Shown here one piece after another: positions 1 through 11,749 of a stretch of DNA of 64,000 bases (position 1 is its first letter; each line of letters begins with the position of its first letter). A model generated the notes under the pieces. That model made no database searches, was not told the DNA's origin, and saw only the letters and a list, made by a program, of their open reading frames with translations. The stretch is from Conus ventricosus (taxonomy: Eukaryota > Mollusca > Gastropoda > Neogastropoda > Conidae): positions 142,155,471 through 142,219,470 of the forward strand of contig CM031595.1 in assembly GCA_018398815.1 (NCBI GenBank), in the 5' to 3' direction. Both the position numbers and the translations under genes were made by a program.

Positions 1-852
1 ACATTAAAAATATTTTAAGAATGTTTTCTGAATGTTGAAGTCTTCGGAACAATGAGTAGTCCAACAGCTATCTAAGAAATGTAAAAAATTCTGATCAGTT
101 TTAATGTGCGGATAAAATTTATAGTTGTATGTGGAACTTGACATGGTCCATTTTGGCAGAGGTGTGATGGGAATAAAATTTGACACAATTTGAAGGTAAT
201 AGTCTGAATACTAATATGCTCCAGAGCTCATTAGCTGTGATAACAGTTTTCGGCTGGGCTATAAGCAACATTATCTGATAACAGTTTTGAGTTTAAGTAT
301 GTACAAAATTTAATAATTATGTAACATGTTATGAATCCAGTGTGATACTTAAAGCTTGTTTAAGTCATAATCCTTGATGAAATGTGCAGAATATTGTTTT
401 AAAGGTTTCCCACAGGATGAACAATCAGATTTATGAACAATGTGTACATGAATGTGTGCAAGGTTTAAAAGATTTTCTTCATGCATATTATCTCTGCATT
501 GTAGTACATCTGTTAGAAGTTTTTCCGTACACATGGGTTGTGTCACAACAGAACCTAAAACTGTCTTTTCAGAGCAAAACTAGAACAGAATATGAATACA
601 TCTTTAAAGTTGCCTCTGCCATATAACTAGAGCATACCATATAAGTGGTTGGTGTTGGACTTTACAAATATTAATTATATGATTTAATCAAATGAGGCTG
701 AAATTGCCATTGATGATTTCAAACTAAAGATTAAACAAATGATCATCCCATCACTTTCAATGCTTTTATTCAAAACAGGGGTTTTTTTCCTGCTATTTTA
801 GTAGAATAATTTGTAATTAATTGGCATGAAATATATCTGTATGTTGTGGCAG
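1..852. other. Intron or upstream sequence with one short retroposon tail
   Basis: This AT-rich stretch has no convincing coding exon. The only recognisable item is a short tail near 248-280 reading CGGCTGGGCTATAAGCAACA, which recurs near 9785 (opposite strand) and 53255. By phase logic the rest is the intron before the 853-927 exon. Confidence 0.5.
248..280 (+). repeat. Short dispersed retroposon 3'-tail motif, copy 1
   Basis: The core CGGCTGGGCTATAAGCAACA followed by TTATC also occurs near 53255 on the same strand and near 9785 on the opposite strand. Three near-identical short copies in one gene, each ending in a simple ATTATC-like run, look like 3' ends of a SINE or LINE family. Family assignment is from memory of similar molluscan tails and is not certain. 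Confidence 0.45.
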
Positions 853-927
853 AAGAGGAAAAGGATGCTGTATCTGATGAGGAACGGAAGGAGCCATCAC
901 CTGAAGTTCTTGAGGTCCAGTTTGTGG
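853..927 (+). CDS. Exon: acidic linker (25 residues)
   Basis: The exon follows TTGTGGCAG and ends at TTTGTGG|GTGAGT, a strong donor. It reads as a Glu/Asp-rich linker containing KDAVSDEERKEPSPEV and ending near VQFVG. Both borders are phase 1, so it can be skipped without a frame change, and the phase matches the acceptor of the Ig exon at 3086. It is short and could be called by chance, but composition, donor and phase agree. It probably joins an upstream domain to Ig1. Confidence 0.6.
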
Positions 928-3085
928 GTGAGTTATATGCATGTTTTTATCCATGTCCAGTGGCGGCAACTTACAGAAATTGGCTAATGGTGGCAATATC
1001 AAGGAGATTACTCAATAGACTCTCATAAAACATAATGTATTCGTAGGATAGTAGTATGTCCATAGATCCTCTCTGATAGGATTACTCCTACTCCAGCATA
1101 GACAAACGTAAACAGGATATAAGGTTCTGTCTGTTCAATCACTCCTACATCAAGTGGCAGGAAAACCATGGTATCCACTGTATTCTGTCCTTTGGGTTTG
1201 CCTCTGTGGAGAGCAGTTATTGAACAGCTAGTAAATGGCTTTGTTAGTGGAGAAAAATATGGAGAAATTGTTCATGGTCATGGGTCTGCATGACTGGAAA
1301 ATAACAAAGAACACACCTGATTATGTCTAGGCAGCTTGGCATTACACTGTAGCTGTGGGCAGACAGACTGTCAATCAAGAAACAACAACTCAACCAGGTT
1401 AGTATTGAAACACAACAACAGACTGCATCCATGACCTGATGCAAAGTCATAAATGACATTTGGCTGCACACTACCGACTAGGTTAATTGGTTGTATACAA
1501 CAGACTGGGCTTGCTTGGATTTTAGTATGACACCAGTGGTGGAAAAGAGCAGTACAGCTAATTTCTTTTGTGTGGAGAGACTGAAGAGAAAGCCTGTTGC
1601 GTAAATGGGAGAGTAGATTGTAAAGCACTTAGAGCCTAGGATCTAAACCAGGATAGGCGCTATATAAGTACTCTCAATAACAGTAGCAATGATAATAAGA
1701 AGGAAAATAACTGCTGTTAAAACGGGACTTAACACTATCTAACCATTCTTTAAATATGGGTATGTACAGATCACTTTATGTGGGACAAAACTCAGCACTG
1801 CAGAACCAAGAAATTGATGGAAACTTATATATACTGTGACTGATGAAAGTTCAATACAATGCACATCAAAAAGGAAGAGACCAAGTTTCCCATGCATTGT
1901 TCCTAAAAATTTCAAAGTGGACTTAAAATTGTCACATGCATAAAGATTCTCTCTTATGGTGAACCTTGTGTTCTAACTAGGGAACAAAAAAGGAAAAAGG
2001 TTCATGTCAAGAAAACATACACTTGTTGGATACGTAAGACAGACAATGACCATAATGGATACTAAATAAAGCTAATAGTGACAGATTTGGTCAGTTCAGA
2101 GACACTTCTTATTAAAATGTCTGTTATGAATAGATAGAGACGCCTTCCATTATCCACCATTGTTTTGTCCTTAGATCTAAGTTTGTTATCTTATTCAAAG
2201 TATTTCCCACATGGTAGGATGCCAGATCTGTTCTGCTTCTTGCACCAGTAAATCAGAATAAGCATGTTTTGTCATCAAATTTAATTTTTGTTTTTCTTTG
2301 CAAGACAGTACAAACAGCCGCCATGTCTTGTCAGAAGACATTAAAAAAGCTTGTGAAAGGTGTGCCAAATCATCATTTAGAAAAGGAATGAATAACTGAT
2401 GTTTTGATGTTGTCACTTAGCTTCATGTTCATGAAGGATGTGTCATGGTATGTTGGCCAATCCAAATACACATCACAACTACTAAGTCATGAGACTACAA
2501 TCCACAGGGATTAGAGCTAGAGATACAAAAAAAGTGAATAAAGAAAAAAGACACTCATGTCTCTAAAGCTAGGTTGAAGGGGTACTGTGACACAGCGTTA
2601 GTGGTTGGTCATGTGCAGCAGATTTGATGCATAGTATCATAGAAACTGGTTCAGTTGTTTACTTTGGGAATCTACAGCTTCTTCCTTCTGCCTCTAGGAT
2701 TTCCACTGTCCACTACAAATCATAAGATATTCTGGTGAGGTCCTTGTCCATATGAAGCAGGTTTATGGTTTTGGAGAACCACAAGGTTTTTTGTCCAGCA
2801 TGAGTGTTGACTTTCTGACATTGATATTTGTCTTTTGTTTCTTATCTGGGAAAAATCAATCCATTTGAAGTACTTTTTTCTTCTGTACCTAGATTTTTCC
2901 TTCAAGATTTCCTGTTGAAGTCTACCTGACATTGATACTATGAAATATACCCATCTATAGAACATTGCACTGTGGTTTCCCAGAGTTGCGCTTCCTGCAG
3001 TGTATCAGAGTTTACATCCTCTGATAAACTGAGTAATAAAATCAATACACCAAGCAACATGCATGAAGTCCCTGATGCTTTTCAG
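928..3085. other. Intron, about 2.2 kb
   Basis: The stretch is AT-rich with no coding exon that I can support. It holds one retroposon tail near 1615-1700. Short open frames on either strand lack any family signature. Confidence 0.6.
1615..1700 (+). repeat. Retroposon 3' end (SINE/LINE tail)
   Basis: The sequence runs through AAAGCACTTAGAGCC and then GATAGGCGCTATATAAGTA before an A/T-rich end with ATGATAATAAG. This 'cttagagcc ... aggcgctatataa' pattern is a recurring retroposon 3' end in invertebrate genomes. Only the tail is recognised; the 5' boundary is not visible. Confidence 0.45.
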
Positions 3086-3385
3086 AAACCCAAGAAGAGC
3101 GATTTGCACCTGAGATCCGCCTTGCCCTGGAGGACATTGTGACCCAGGACGGGGGTCAGGTTCGACTGACAGCCAACATCGTAGGAATGCCACAGCCTGA
3201 GGTCACATGGTACAAACAGGATGAAGCTCTGTCCAACACAGACATATATGAGATCTCCCAGGATGACCAGAACAACTACACACTGTCTATTCATGATGTA
3301 CTACCAGAGGATGCTGGCAAGTACCTAGTTGTGGCCAAGAACGAACTAGGAACAGCCAAATCCACTGCCCAGATTACAGTTGAAG
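3086..3385 (+). CDS. Exon: complete I-set Ig domain (Ig1)
   Basis: The acceptor is CTGATGCTTTTCAG and the donor GTTGAAG|GTGAGA; both are phase 1, so the domain is one symmetric 300-bp cassette. It starts with FAPEIRLALEDI, has the core Trp in PEVTWYKQD, and ends the fold with LPEDAGKYLVVAKNELG. The usual disulfide cysteines are replaced: the B strand reads RLTANIVG and the F strand KYLVVAKN. Cysteine loss is common in cytosolic I-set domains because disulfides do not form there. The domain call is firm; the binding partner is unknown. Confidence 0.9.
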
Positions 3386-3654
3386 GTGAGATATTACGGC
3401 ACAGATTTTTGTTACTGAAATAAAATGTTTGTATGCTGGAGAGACACAGATACAAACAATTGTGATTCATAATGTGTTGTAGTAATATCACACCAGATTG
3501 GGATGAACAATCTGCATTCTTCTTTAAGTAGGAATTGTTTCTCCCAGTGATGCATATAAGCAAGTGTATTTATACTTTGTCCAGAGAAAAGGTATCTGGG
3601 GTATATTGTTGCATTTAAAGATCATACGATAACTATTTCATGCTGTTACTCCAG

Positions 3655-3797
3655 TGGAAGAAACAGAGGAGGAGGTGAGACCAGAGGAGACATCAGGCTT
3701 GGCACCAGAGTTCCTGGAGAAGCCTCACTACCAGAATGTAGAGGAGGGAGAAACCGTCACCTTCAAAGGTTCTGTGGAAGCCATGCCTCAGCCTACG
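3655..3797 (+). CDS. Exon: acidic lead-in and first half of Ig2
   Basis: The acceptor is GTTACTCCAG (phase 1). The exon starts with an acidic run (EETEEEVRPEE), then enters an I-set domain at LAPEFLEKPHYQNVEEGE and stops at AMPQPT, just before the C-strand tryptophan. The donor is ACG|GTTAGT, phase 0. The B strand (TVTFKGSVEA) lacks cysteine. The other half lies at 4354-4555, and the phase-0 junction rejoins the reading frame exactly. Confidence 0.85.
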
Positions 3798-4353
3798 GTT
3801 AGTGCTCGTTTGGATGGACACAGGAGTGTTTCTAAAAGGAAAGAGTTTTAACTCTGTCATTTGGACGCTGGAAAAGAATTCCATCTCTGTCAATATGGAC
3901 ACAGGAAAACTGTTCTATCTATATTAGTGAGAAGATAAGGAAACTGTATAATCTATATTAGTGTAAACACAGGGAAACTGTTCTGACTGTATATTCATGT
4001 GTATTAGTGTGAACACAAACGGACTGTTCTATCTTCCAGTGTGGACAATTTGATACATGCTCAGAGCATAGGCATAGTTGATGTTTATGTGTTCATATTG
4101 TGTATACATCCTTAACGGATCTGACGTTCATACTACTGTTGCATATTCATTGCCTTTTCATATTTTCGTTGCATATTAAATTTGTTAAGCAATGAAGTTA
4201 GGTGAACAGTTGTGTGGAAGATATAGAAGAGGAGGTGACAGGTATGTTTCACGCCTTGCAGATGTAATACACATTTCATTAGAATTAATGAGGTAACTGT
4301 TTGTGGGAATGAGAAAAGAGTGGAAAGTTACATTCCTGAATGCTGCCATGCAG
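3798..4353. other. Intron splitting Ig2
   Basis: This 556-bp intron lies at the C-strand position of the Ig fold. It contains four or five degenerate copies of a unit like GTGTGAACACAGGGAAACTG (about 3820-4040), a decayed short tandem repeat. No coding signal was found. Confidence 0.6.
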
Positions 4354-4555
4354 ATCCTGTGGACCCGCGACAACCTGCCTTTGCCGGAAGAGGAGCGATT
4401 TGTGACGACAGTGACACAGGACGAGAAAACAAGCACTGTGCATCATGTCTCGCTTGCTGTCTCCGATGTTACTCCTCAGGATGCTGGCACATACCGTGTT
4501 CAGGCCACCAATGAGCTAGGGGAGGAGAGGGTCTCTGTCTCCCTCATTGTTAAGA
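4354..4555 (+). CDS. Exon: second half of Ig2
   Basis: The acceptor GCTGCCATGCAG is followed in phase 0 by ILWTRDNLPLPEEERF, completing the domain begun at 3655. The E-F part reads LAVSDVTPQDAGTYRV and then QATNELGEE, a typical I-set signature with valine in place of the F-strand cysteine. The donor is GTTAAGA|GTAAGT, phase 1. Ig2 therefore lacks both canonical cysteines, like Ig1. Confidence 0.88.
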
Positions 4556-4969
4556 GTAAGTCATGACTCTGTCTCGCTCACCGTTCACAGGATGTCATGT
4601 CCCACTCTCCCTTGTAAACTCAGTCTGCCTAATTGTTAACATTTAACTGTGCTGTTGTCTCCATAAGTAAGCCATACATGAAGTTTCTTTATAAATAAAG
4701 TCTTTCTCCATTGTTAACATTGACACTGGGTCTTGCGTCTGTCACCTTCAAGGTTGACAGTAAATGAAGTCTTTATGTGAATAATGTATATCTTCCTTAT
4801 TGTTGAAAATAGCATTGTCACGTTTGTTTGCCCCACTTTTAATCACAAATAATGTCTTCATGACTAAAAGGATGCAAATGTTAGTGGTCAGGTATAAACC
4901 TGTTTTTCTCTCTTACCCCCCCTCTCTCTCTCTTCTTCCCCCCTCTTTCCTTTCCTCCTGCTTCCCTCT
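4556..4969. other. Intron before the LINE insertion
   Basis: No coding signal. A pyrimidine-rich CT tract (about 4910-4975) runs directly into the truncated LINE and may mark its insertion junction. Confidence 0.5.
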
Positions 4970-4978
4970 CTGTTTGTT

Positions 4979-6052
4979 GATTTTGCAAAGGCTTTTGATG
5001 TCATTGACCACAAATTGTTATGCAGGAAGCTTTTATCATATGGTTATACAGGAAATACCTTCCAACTGATAACATCATTCCTAGAAGACCGTCAACAAAT
5101 CGTTTGTGTCAACAACAATTTATCAGAGAAGTTACCTATCCAACATGGCGTACCCAGGGTTCTGTGTTAGGTCCTTTGCTGTTCTCAGTTTATATAAATG
5201 ATCTCCCTCTTTATATTGAGGATTCATGTGAACTCTTTTGTGATGATACCACTGTCCATACAAGTAGCCCCAGCTTGGAAGCTGTTTTCACTTCATTACA
5301 GAAGAATGCTAATACCTTAAGTAATTGGTGCAATGTAAATCACATGTCACTGAATCCTAACAAAACAAAACTAATGCTGATACCAACAAGGCAGAGAAGA
5401 CAAAACATAACCACACAGCCCCCATCTGTTTTTATCAATAATCAGGAAATTGAAGTGGTGGATAGCCATCGAGTTCTAGGTGTATATGTTGATAATAATC
5501 TTTCTTGGTCTCATCACCTTCGCAGTTTATGTAAATCAATATCCAGACAAACATATCAGCTGTGCAAGATTAAGCATTTCTTAAACCTTCATGCCAGGAA
5601 ATTGTTCCTACACGCACATGTTCTCTCTTCAATCAATTATTGTTCAACACTATTTGATTCTGCTAGTGCTAATGCCATGAAACCTCTTAAGAGTGTCTAC
5701 AAAAGAGCACTTAAAGCAGTTCTATTAAAATCATCTAGTCTTAGTGAAGGGGATTACACTAAAGCGGGGGCTCTTCCGTTACAAGAAATGTTTGCTGTCA
5801 ACAAATGTCAGCTAATGCAAAAAATTGCATCGGGTTTAGCACCACAAACTCTTCAGTCCAAATTTAGCATAAACCCTAGGGATTCAACCAAATTCCAGGT
5901 TCCCACACTAGAATAGATCTATTTAAATCAAGCTTATCTTACTCAGGTAGCGTGGTTTGGAATTCACTTCCACTACATTTCCGATGTACTCATATTACAG
6001 AATCCTTCAGGGAAAAACTAATCACACATTTCACAGCAGACCATTGCTATTA
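4979..6052 (+). pseudogene. LINE reverse transcriptase, frame-broken
   Basis: RT motifs appear in order: FAKAFDVIDHKLL near 4985, QGSVLGPLLFSVYINDL near 5155, the palm motif as FCDDT near 5240 (usual form YADDT), SLNPNKTKLM, then a thumb region with HRVLGVYVDNNLSW. The C-terminal part has VVWNSLPLHFR followed by a stop near 6050. The reading frame changes near 5155 (one base appears lost in the PQG codons) and again near 5900, so no intact protein is made. The start is missing, including endonuclease and fingers. A Tyr-to-Phe change and Ala-to-Cys change sit at the catalytic motif. Confidence 0.82.
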
Positions 6053-6409
6053 GAACAAAATACATATACCAGGGCACACCCTCTGTTTTGCTGCATATTA
6101 AACTGATACGCCGTTTCCTTTCCGCTGATGTTTTTAAAAACAGATAATGATAAATGTGAGATATGGTTACTATTGGTTATATTAATGATTGAAATCATAT
6201 TATGATGAATGACTATTGTGGTCGCTGGTTTTATTGGTGCATTGTCACGAATTGATTGATGTCTTAATACTTCTATTCTTTGAGCACTGTAACTGCAAGG
6301 TGATAAATGTGTGTCCGGATTACTGTTGATCATATTGATGTATTGCTCTTTATTCAAATTTATAGTAATGTTTAGCATGTGATATTTTGGATAGAAAAAT
6401 GAATTGTAA

Positions 6410-6515
<106 letters not shown>

Positions 6516-6632
6516 CGTTAACTACGGCTGCGTTTCGATGGATTGTCACTTAATTAATAATTGTAAATTTGGGTAGTGTATGAATGGTAAAGAAGAAAAC
6601 AACAAAGATGGTGGAAGGTAAATAATAATGGC

Positions 6633-6643
6633 ATCTCTCTCTG

Positions 6644-6703
<60 letters not shown>

Positions 6704-6715
6704 TCTCTCTCTCCC

Positions 6716-6805
<90 letters not shown>

Positions 6806-6809
6806 CGAC

Positions 6810-6858
<49 letters not shown>

Positions 6859-6862
6859 TACG
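6633..6862. repeat. Compound (CT)n(CA)n microsatellite
   Basis: A CT array (to about 6756) passes directly into a CA array with a few interruptions. The abrupt CT-to-CA switch is typical of compound microsatellites. Confidence 0.95.
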
Positions 6863-7070
6863 CATCATGAAAAATAAATGTTATAATTATTGATGCTAGG
6901 AATTTATTGCTGCTTACTGATAATTGATTGTTCGTTCTCGTTTTGCCTTATAACCACATCATATAAATGTAAAAGAAAGAACAAATGTTGATATTATTGA
7001 TGCATTGTAATTGTCTTAGTTTATTATTCTTAGCAGTTTGTTGTATGTTAATCTTTTACAAAAGGAATGT

Positions 7071-7185
<115 letters not shown>

Positions 7186-7488
7186 TCGATAGGAGGATCG
7201 CTTATTCCATATATCTGTGTGTGCTAACTCTTTTCTTCTTTGTAATCAATTTCTTTATTCTTGTTTGTTGTTTAAATCGTTTCTTTTTCATTTTAAAGTC
7301 ATCTACGCCTGAACTGTTAATGCATAAACTTTTTAATGTTGTGAATATATGTGTGTTTGTTAAAAGTTTTGTAAGTTTTCGTCGCTAGTCATACTTAGTC
7401 CCTTAACGGGGCAAGGGCCGGATGAAAAAAAGCATGTGTTTGCTTATCTGTTACCCTTGGAAATAAAGATTATCATCATCATCATCAT

Positions 7489-7625
7489 GATCTGTCTCTG
7501 TCTCTGTCCCCATCTCTCTCTCTGTTCTCTGTCTGTCTGTCCGTCTGCCCGTCTCTGCTTCCCTGTGAGTCTCTGTTTCTGACTGACTCTCTTTGTGTCT
7601 GTCTGTCTGTCTCTCTTTCTTTCTC
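7489..7625. repeat. Degenerate CTGT/CT-rich low-complexity tract
   Basis: Imperfect CTGT and TCTC repeats run from the LINE tail almost to the next exon. They may add to the pyrimidine tract upstream of the acceptor at 7675. Confidence 0.8.
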
Positions 7626-7675
7626 GCATACCATGACATACAGTAAGAACATGTCCCACCTCCTGACTGTGCTAG

Positions 7676-7799
7676 GGGTGTCAGAAGAGAAGACCGACTT
7701 CCGAGACCAGCTGCAAAGCTCGGAGGTGGAGATTGAAGAGAAACCCATTACAACCGAGGCAGAGCAGGTTGATTTCCGCTGTCAGCTGACCACAGAAGT
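7676..7799 (+). CDS. Exon: two DFRxxL actin-binding-type motifs
   Basis: The acceptor is CTCCTGACTGTGCTAG (phase 1, matching the Ig2 end) and the donor GAAGT|GTAAGT (phase 2). The 41-residue peptide contains DFRDQL and DFRCQL, spaced about 26 residues apart in an acidic linker. DFRxxL repeats in the N-terminal part of long smooth-muscle MLCK bind F-actin. Here the first two of three copies lie together. Actin binding by this protein is an inference from motif identity, though spacing and the tight clustering of three copies make chance unlikely. Confidence 0.75.
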
Positions 7800-8429
7800 G
7801 TAAGTCTCTACATCAGTTGCTGTCAGCATGTTTGTCATCAAGACAGTTGGTGCCATAATGGTCCACTGCAGTAGTTTGCCCATTCCTGTTGCTACTATAT
7901 CATTTGTGTAAGACTGACTTAAAAATAAAAGTTAATTAATGTAAGCATGTTTTTTCTTTCCCTTTCATGGAGGTTATTGTGATTTTACGGCCTCTGTAAG
8001 CATGCATTTTTATGGAGAGGGTTGGTCATCTGAACTGTGTGAAATTGTAATGATTTGTGAGCATGTTGTTGCTTGAGGATAAATCGTTTCGAAAGCATGA
8101 AATAAAAATAACTGCAACAGAGCAAAAGCCAGCAGTGCGAGATGTCATCCAGACTACAGACCCAGAGGAGTGGAAGGGTTAAAGCACATGAAGTAATTGC
8201 ATGATCTGTGTTGCTTTTTAACATTGAAGGAATGCATATCGTCTTTCACCAACCACTCTCAAGGTTAATATTTCATGGTAGTGCATTCAACCACGTAATT
8301 TGTTATGGTTAATGCATTTTGACGTCATTGTTGTTTCCTGTTCAGCATGCTTTGTTGCAAACTAGAGCAAGTGCCTTTGTTGTTTTATGAAACATTCAAG
8401 CATTTGCTGGAAGCTATGAACGAGCATTT

Positions 8430-8471
<42 letters not shown>

Positions 8472-8492
8472 AGTGAGTGTGTGTGTGAGTGA

Positions 8493-8559
<67 letters not shown>

Positions 8560-8639
8560 TGAATGTGTGTATGTGTGCACTTGTGCATGCATGCATATGT
8601 GTATGTGTGTGTGTGAGAGAGAGGGTGAGCTAATAATGT

Positions 8640-8698
<59 letters not shown>

Positions 8699-8802
8699 TC
8701 TGATGCTTTGTGTGTTTGTTGCACGTGCATGCATTCGTATGAGACATGTTTACTCATTATGACAGCTAGAGCTAATACACATCACATCTATTTCTAATTC
8801 AG
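7800..8802. other. Intron with large (TG)n array
   Basis: No coding signal. It contains the TG-rich array at 8430-8697. Confidence 0.6.
8430..8697. repeat. (TG)n microsatellite, interrupted
   Basis: Two TG blocks are separated by a GAGAGAG/GCATGCATGC spacer near 8575-8640. Total length is about 270 bp. Confidence 0.95.
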
Positions 8803-8844
8803 TCCCACATTAATCAAGACTACCGTTCTGGACTACAAGATGAG
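8803..8844 (+). CDS. Exon: short linker (14 residues)
   Basis: The acceptor TTTCTAATTCAG is good; the donor ATGAG|GTTGGC is weak. In phase 2-2 the exon reads PTLIKTTVLDYKM plus a split Arg codon, and it joins the flanking DFRxxL exons without frame change. Small size and weak donor make this the least certain exon of the cassette. It may be alternatively spliced, because skipping it preserves the frame. Confidence 0.5.
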
Positions 8845-9638
8845 GTTGGCTTTCTTTCTTTTCTGCTGTGTGTTTTTTTTCTTTTCAATCCAAATTTGGA
8901 TCAGGTGATCGTCCCTGTGTGTCAACAGATCAAATTTGACTGTGCAAACTGTGCTGCATGCCCACCAAAACACATCTAACATTGTTTTTAGTGCCCACAT
9001 CATCAAAGCTATAAGAACAAAGCATTTATCTTCTACAGTGCACATGAATGGGCAGAATGTGTTTCCACTTCATGGGCTCAAGCTTGTCTTTTGGACATCA
9101 ATAGACCTTTTCCACTTTAAACTGGTATCAGGAATAACACTACCATCAATCACTCTCCTGATGTCATGAATGACCAAGAGTGATGCATGTAATTGCCACA
9201 CTAAAGTCCACATGCTGTTTGTTTTGCACTTAATTCAAATCAAGATTGCAAGCAAGAAACCAATGATCAAGCTGTCGTTTTATTTTTAGCTTTACAGAAG
9301 CAAATCCGAAGTTCAGAAATATAGAGTTAGCTCTAACCTGTCTCCGGAACAGAAGGCAGTATGGGCAGAGATCAGAATGGAACAATAAACCTGGCTTCGT
9401 ATATAGCAAAATTGCTCTGCCCTGTGATCTGAAATACCGCATTTTTAGATGAATGAGATTTTCTGATAATAAGATCAAGGGGGATGGTGAGGGGTGGGGG
9501 TCCCAGAAAGCCAAAGTGCTTGTAGTCCAGAAACAGCGGTATACAATATTATGTAATCTGTTTCCTAATAGGCCAGGGTTGGCTGAAGCTTAAGCATGCT
9601 GTGTGTGTTGAAAGGCATGATTTGTTGTCATCATGCAG
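8845..9638. other. Intron
   Basis: No coding signal, element or array was recognised. Confidence 0.55.
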
Positions 9639-9719
9639 GAGAACTAGGGTAGGCGTGCAGTTTGAGACGCAGCAACTTGACTTCAGACACCTGTTGAAAA
9701 AGACAACTCGAAAGTCCCA
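9639..9719 (+). CDS. Exon: third DFRxxL motif and basic tail
   Basis: The acceptor is CATCATGCAG and the donor TCCCA|GTAAGT, phase 2-2. The peptide contains TQQLDFRHLLKKTTRKSQ: a DFRHLL motif followed by a basic run, closely resembling the 'DFRxxL + lysines' repeats of long MLCK. It lies 81 bp in length and is frame-neutral when skipped. With the exon at 7676 this gives a three-motif candidate actin-binding cassette. Confidence 0.75.
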
Positions 9720-10518
9720 GTAAGTCCATCACTGCTGCAAACTGTGACCTGATTCTGGTATATATTTGTTTAATTAGTTAGTTAGGATAATGTTGCTTAT
9801 AGCCCAGCCGACCACTTTGTTTAATTCATGCATCTTTGAATTGTGCAGAGACTTGTAATTTCAACAGCTAAATGTTTTTTTCTTTTTATGCCATTACTGA
9901 TTTTTCATTTTCTTCCTTCCTGTCTCTTTGCATGTTTCTTTCTTGCCTCTCTGTCTTTGTGTGTGTGTCTTTCCCTTTCTCTTGCCTGATCTCTGTCTCC
10001 TCCAGGTCTCTCTCACTGTCAATCTCTCCTCCTCCCGTTCACCCCCCCCCCCCCCATTCCCAGCCACTATCTCCTTTAAGTCTGTCTTTGTCTTTCTGTC
10101 CCTCTTGTTTTTGGGATTCTGTCAGTTGAGTTGATCTTTTTTTCTGGTCATTATTCAAAAACAACAACAACAAAAAGGATAATTAACAGCAATAATTCTA
10201 AATTTGTCTGTTTTATAACACATTTTCCCATTTGCAGCAATGTCACCATGTGGTACTGTCTAGGATTCAGTGTGTGAAAAACCCCAAACTGTTGCTATGT
10301 GCAGAGTTGATAGGAGTAGGATGAGACTTGCAATACTCAAGGCTGTTCAAGAATGATGATAGAGTAAATAACTGAAGGCAGTGTCTGAATAAGTGAATAA
10401 ACAATTTTTCCTCAAAGAAGAAAGAAAAATGTGTTCCTAAGAGAAATGGGGTCTTGGGCTGATTTCTTTTTCTAACAGAGAATTTATTATTGGCAAGAGG
10501 GGATGTGTATGTGTACAG
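9720..10518. other. Intron with retroposon tail and pyrimidine-rich tract
   Basis: It holds the reverse-oriented short tail near 9785-9815 and a C/T-rich tract (9900-10130) with a C homopolymer near 10042-10056. No coding signal. Confidence 0.55.
9785..9815 (-). repeat. Short dispersed retroposon 3'-tail motif, copy 2
   Basis: The + strand reads GATAATGTTGCTTATAGCCC AGCCG, the reverse complement of the motif at 248-280, extended here by ACCACTTTG. Confidence 0.45.
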
Positions 10519-10621
10519 GAAATTTACGACCGATGTCAGCACTGTGGAGACCACAGAGACTGTTGAAGAGTTGGTGGAGGAACAACCTCAGCAGCCTGAT
10601 GTCCAGGAAGTGACTGTGGAA
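10519..10621 (+). CDS. Exon: acidic linker before Ig3
   Basis: The acceptor is ATGTGTACAG (phase 2, matching 9719) and the donor GTGGAA|GTGAGT (phase 0). It reads FTTDVSTVETTETVEELVEE and then QPQQPDVQEV, a Thr/Glu/Val-rich unstructured linker. An alternative upstream acceptor near 10480 would bring an in-frame stop, so the 10519 start is preferred. Confidence 0.7.
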
Positions 10622-11269
10622 GTGAGTGTCTGCACAATGTGCACAACTTACTGTGATAATAATAATCATCATTGTTATTATTTTTGTTTCATAACCAGAC
10701 GTCATAGAGGTGCCTTGACAATTGCTCAGTTTGTCAGAGACTTATAGAACCCTCAGTCATGGGCAACATGGCAGAGGTGTTATGATCAATAATTATTACC
10801 AGTGACCAGTCATTCACATTATTTGTCCACTACTTCTTTGGCCTGCTACCCTGACTTTAAACCCCCACCACACTTTGTTGAATGGTACTTTGTCAGAGAA
10901 TCAGGGCAAAAGACATGCCTGTAACAGCCAAGCTCACTACATGTAAGAATTACAAGGACTTATTGCCTACCATCATATGTGATCATATACTCTTCACAGC
11001 ATGCACACTTGTACCAAGGTGATAATCTGAGGACTCCTCATGTAGTTTGTGCTCACTATCACTGTTGTAACCAAAAGAATTATTCCATTCTGCACTCCTT
11101 CTTGATGCAGGTTGTTATAAATGCTTAAAATAATCACTGTTAGGATAATTTACTAAAAGTCCTTCATGTCATCTCAAATTTTGTATCATTCCAACACTGC
11201 TTAGCTAGTAGTAGCCCACGTGAAATTATTTGCCATTTTATATGTACATATGTTTTTATTCATGTTTAG
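10622..11269. other. Intron
   Basis: No coding signal or recognised repeat apart from short AT-rich runs. Confidence 0.55.
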
Positions 11270-11569
11270 ATTGGTCGGCCAGAGGAGACTCAACCAGAGT
11301 TCCTGGTTCCCATCCAAGATTTGACTATTAAGGAGGGAGAAGCAGCACGGTTTGATTGCCAAGTCAAGTGTACACCGGAGGCCAGTGTGGTGTGGTACCA
11401 CCAAAACAAGCCCCTCAAATCGGATGACATCTATCAGGTCGTGCCAGGTGAGGATGGATGCAGCTCACTGCTCATTGCTGAAGCCTTCCCAGAGGATGCC
11501 GGAGAATACACTGTGCGCGCTGTCAATACTTTGGGCGAGGCCACATGCTCTGCAGTTCTCACTGTGAAG
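11270..11569 (+). CDS. Exon: complete I-set Ig domain (Ig3)
   Basis: The acceptor is TTCATGTTTAG and the donor GTGAAG|GTTTGT, both phase 0. The domain starts PEFLVPIQDLTIKEGE, has B-strand cysteine in RFDCQVKC, core Trp in VVWYHQNKPL and the EF signature FPEDAGEYTVRAVNTLGE, with Val at the F-strand Cys position. A single exon encodes the full fold. Confidence 0.92.
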
Positions 11570-11649
11570 GTTTGTCAGTCTGTTTTCTGTGTGTCCTGAC
11601 ACAAAGTAGGTAATAATTATATAGAGTAACAATTTTTTGGTTCGTTTTT

Positions 11650-11707
11650 GTACTCCCAGTTCTTAAAGAACAGGGAGTACTTTAGAATGGGAACGAAGAA
11701 ATGCTGT

Positions 11708-11749
<42 letters not shown>

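Noticed and set aside
9872..10134. Ser/Pro/Leu-rich open frame
   Set aside because: It derives from a pyrimidine-rich low-complexity intron tract.
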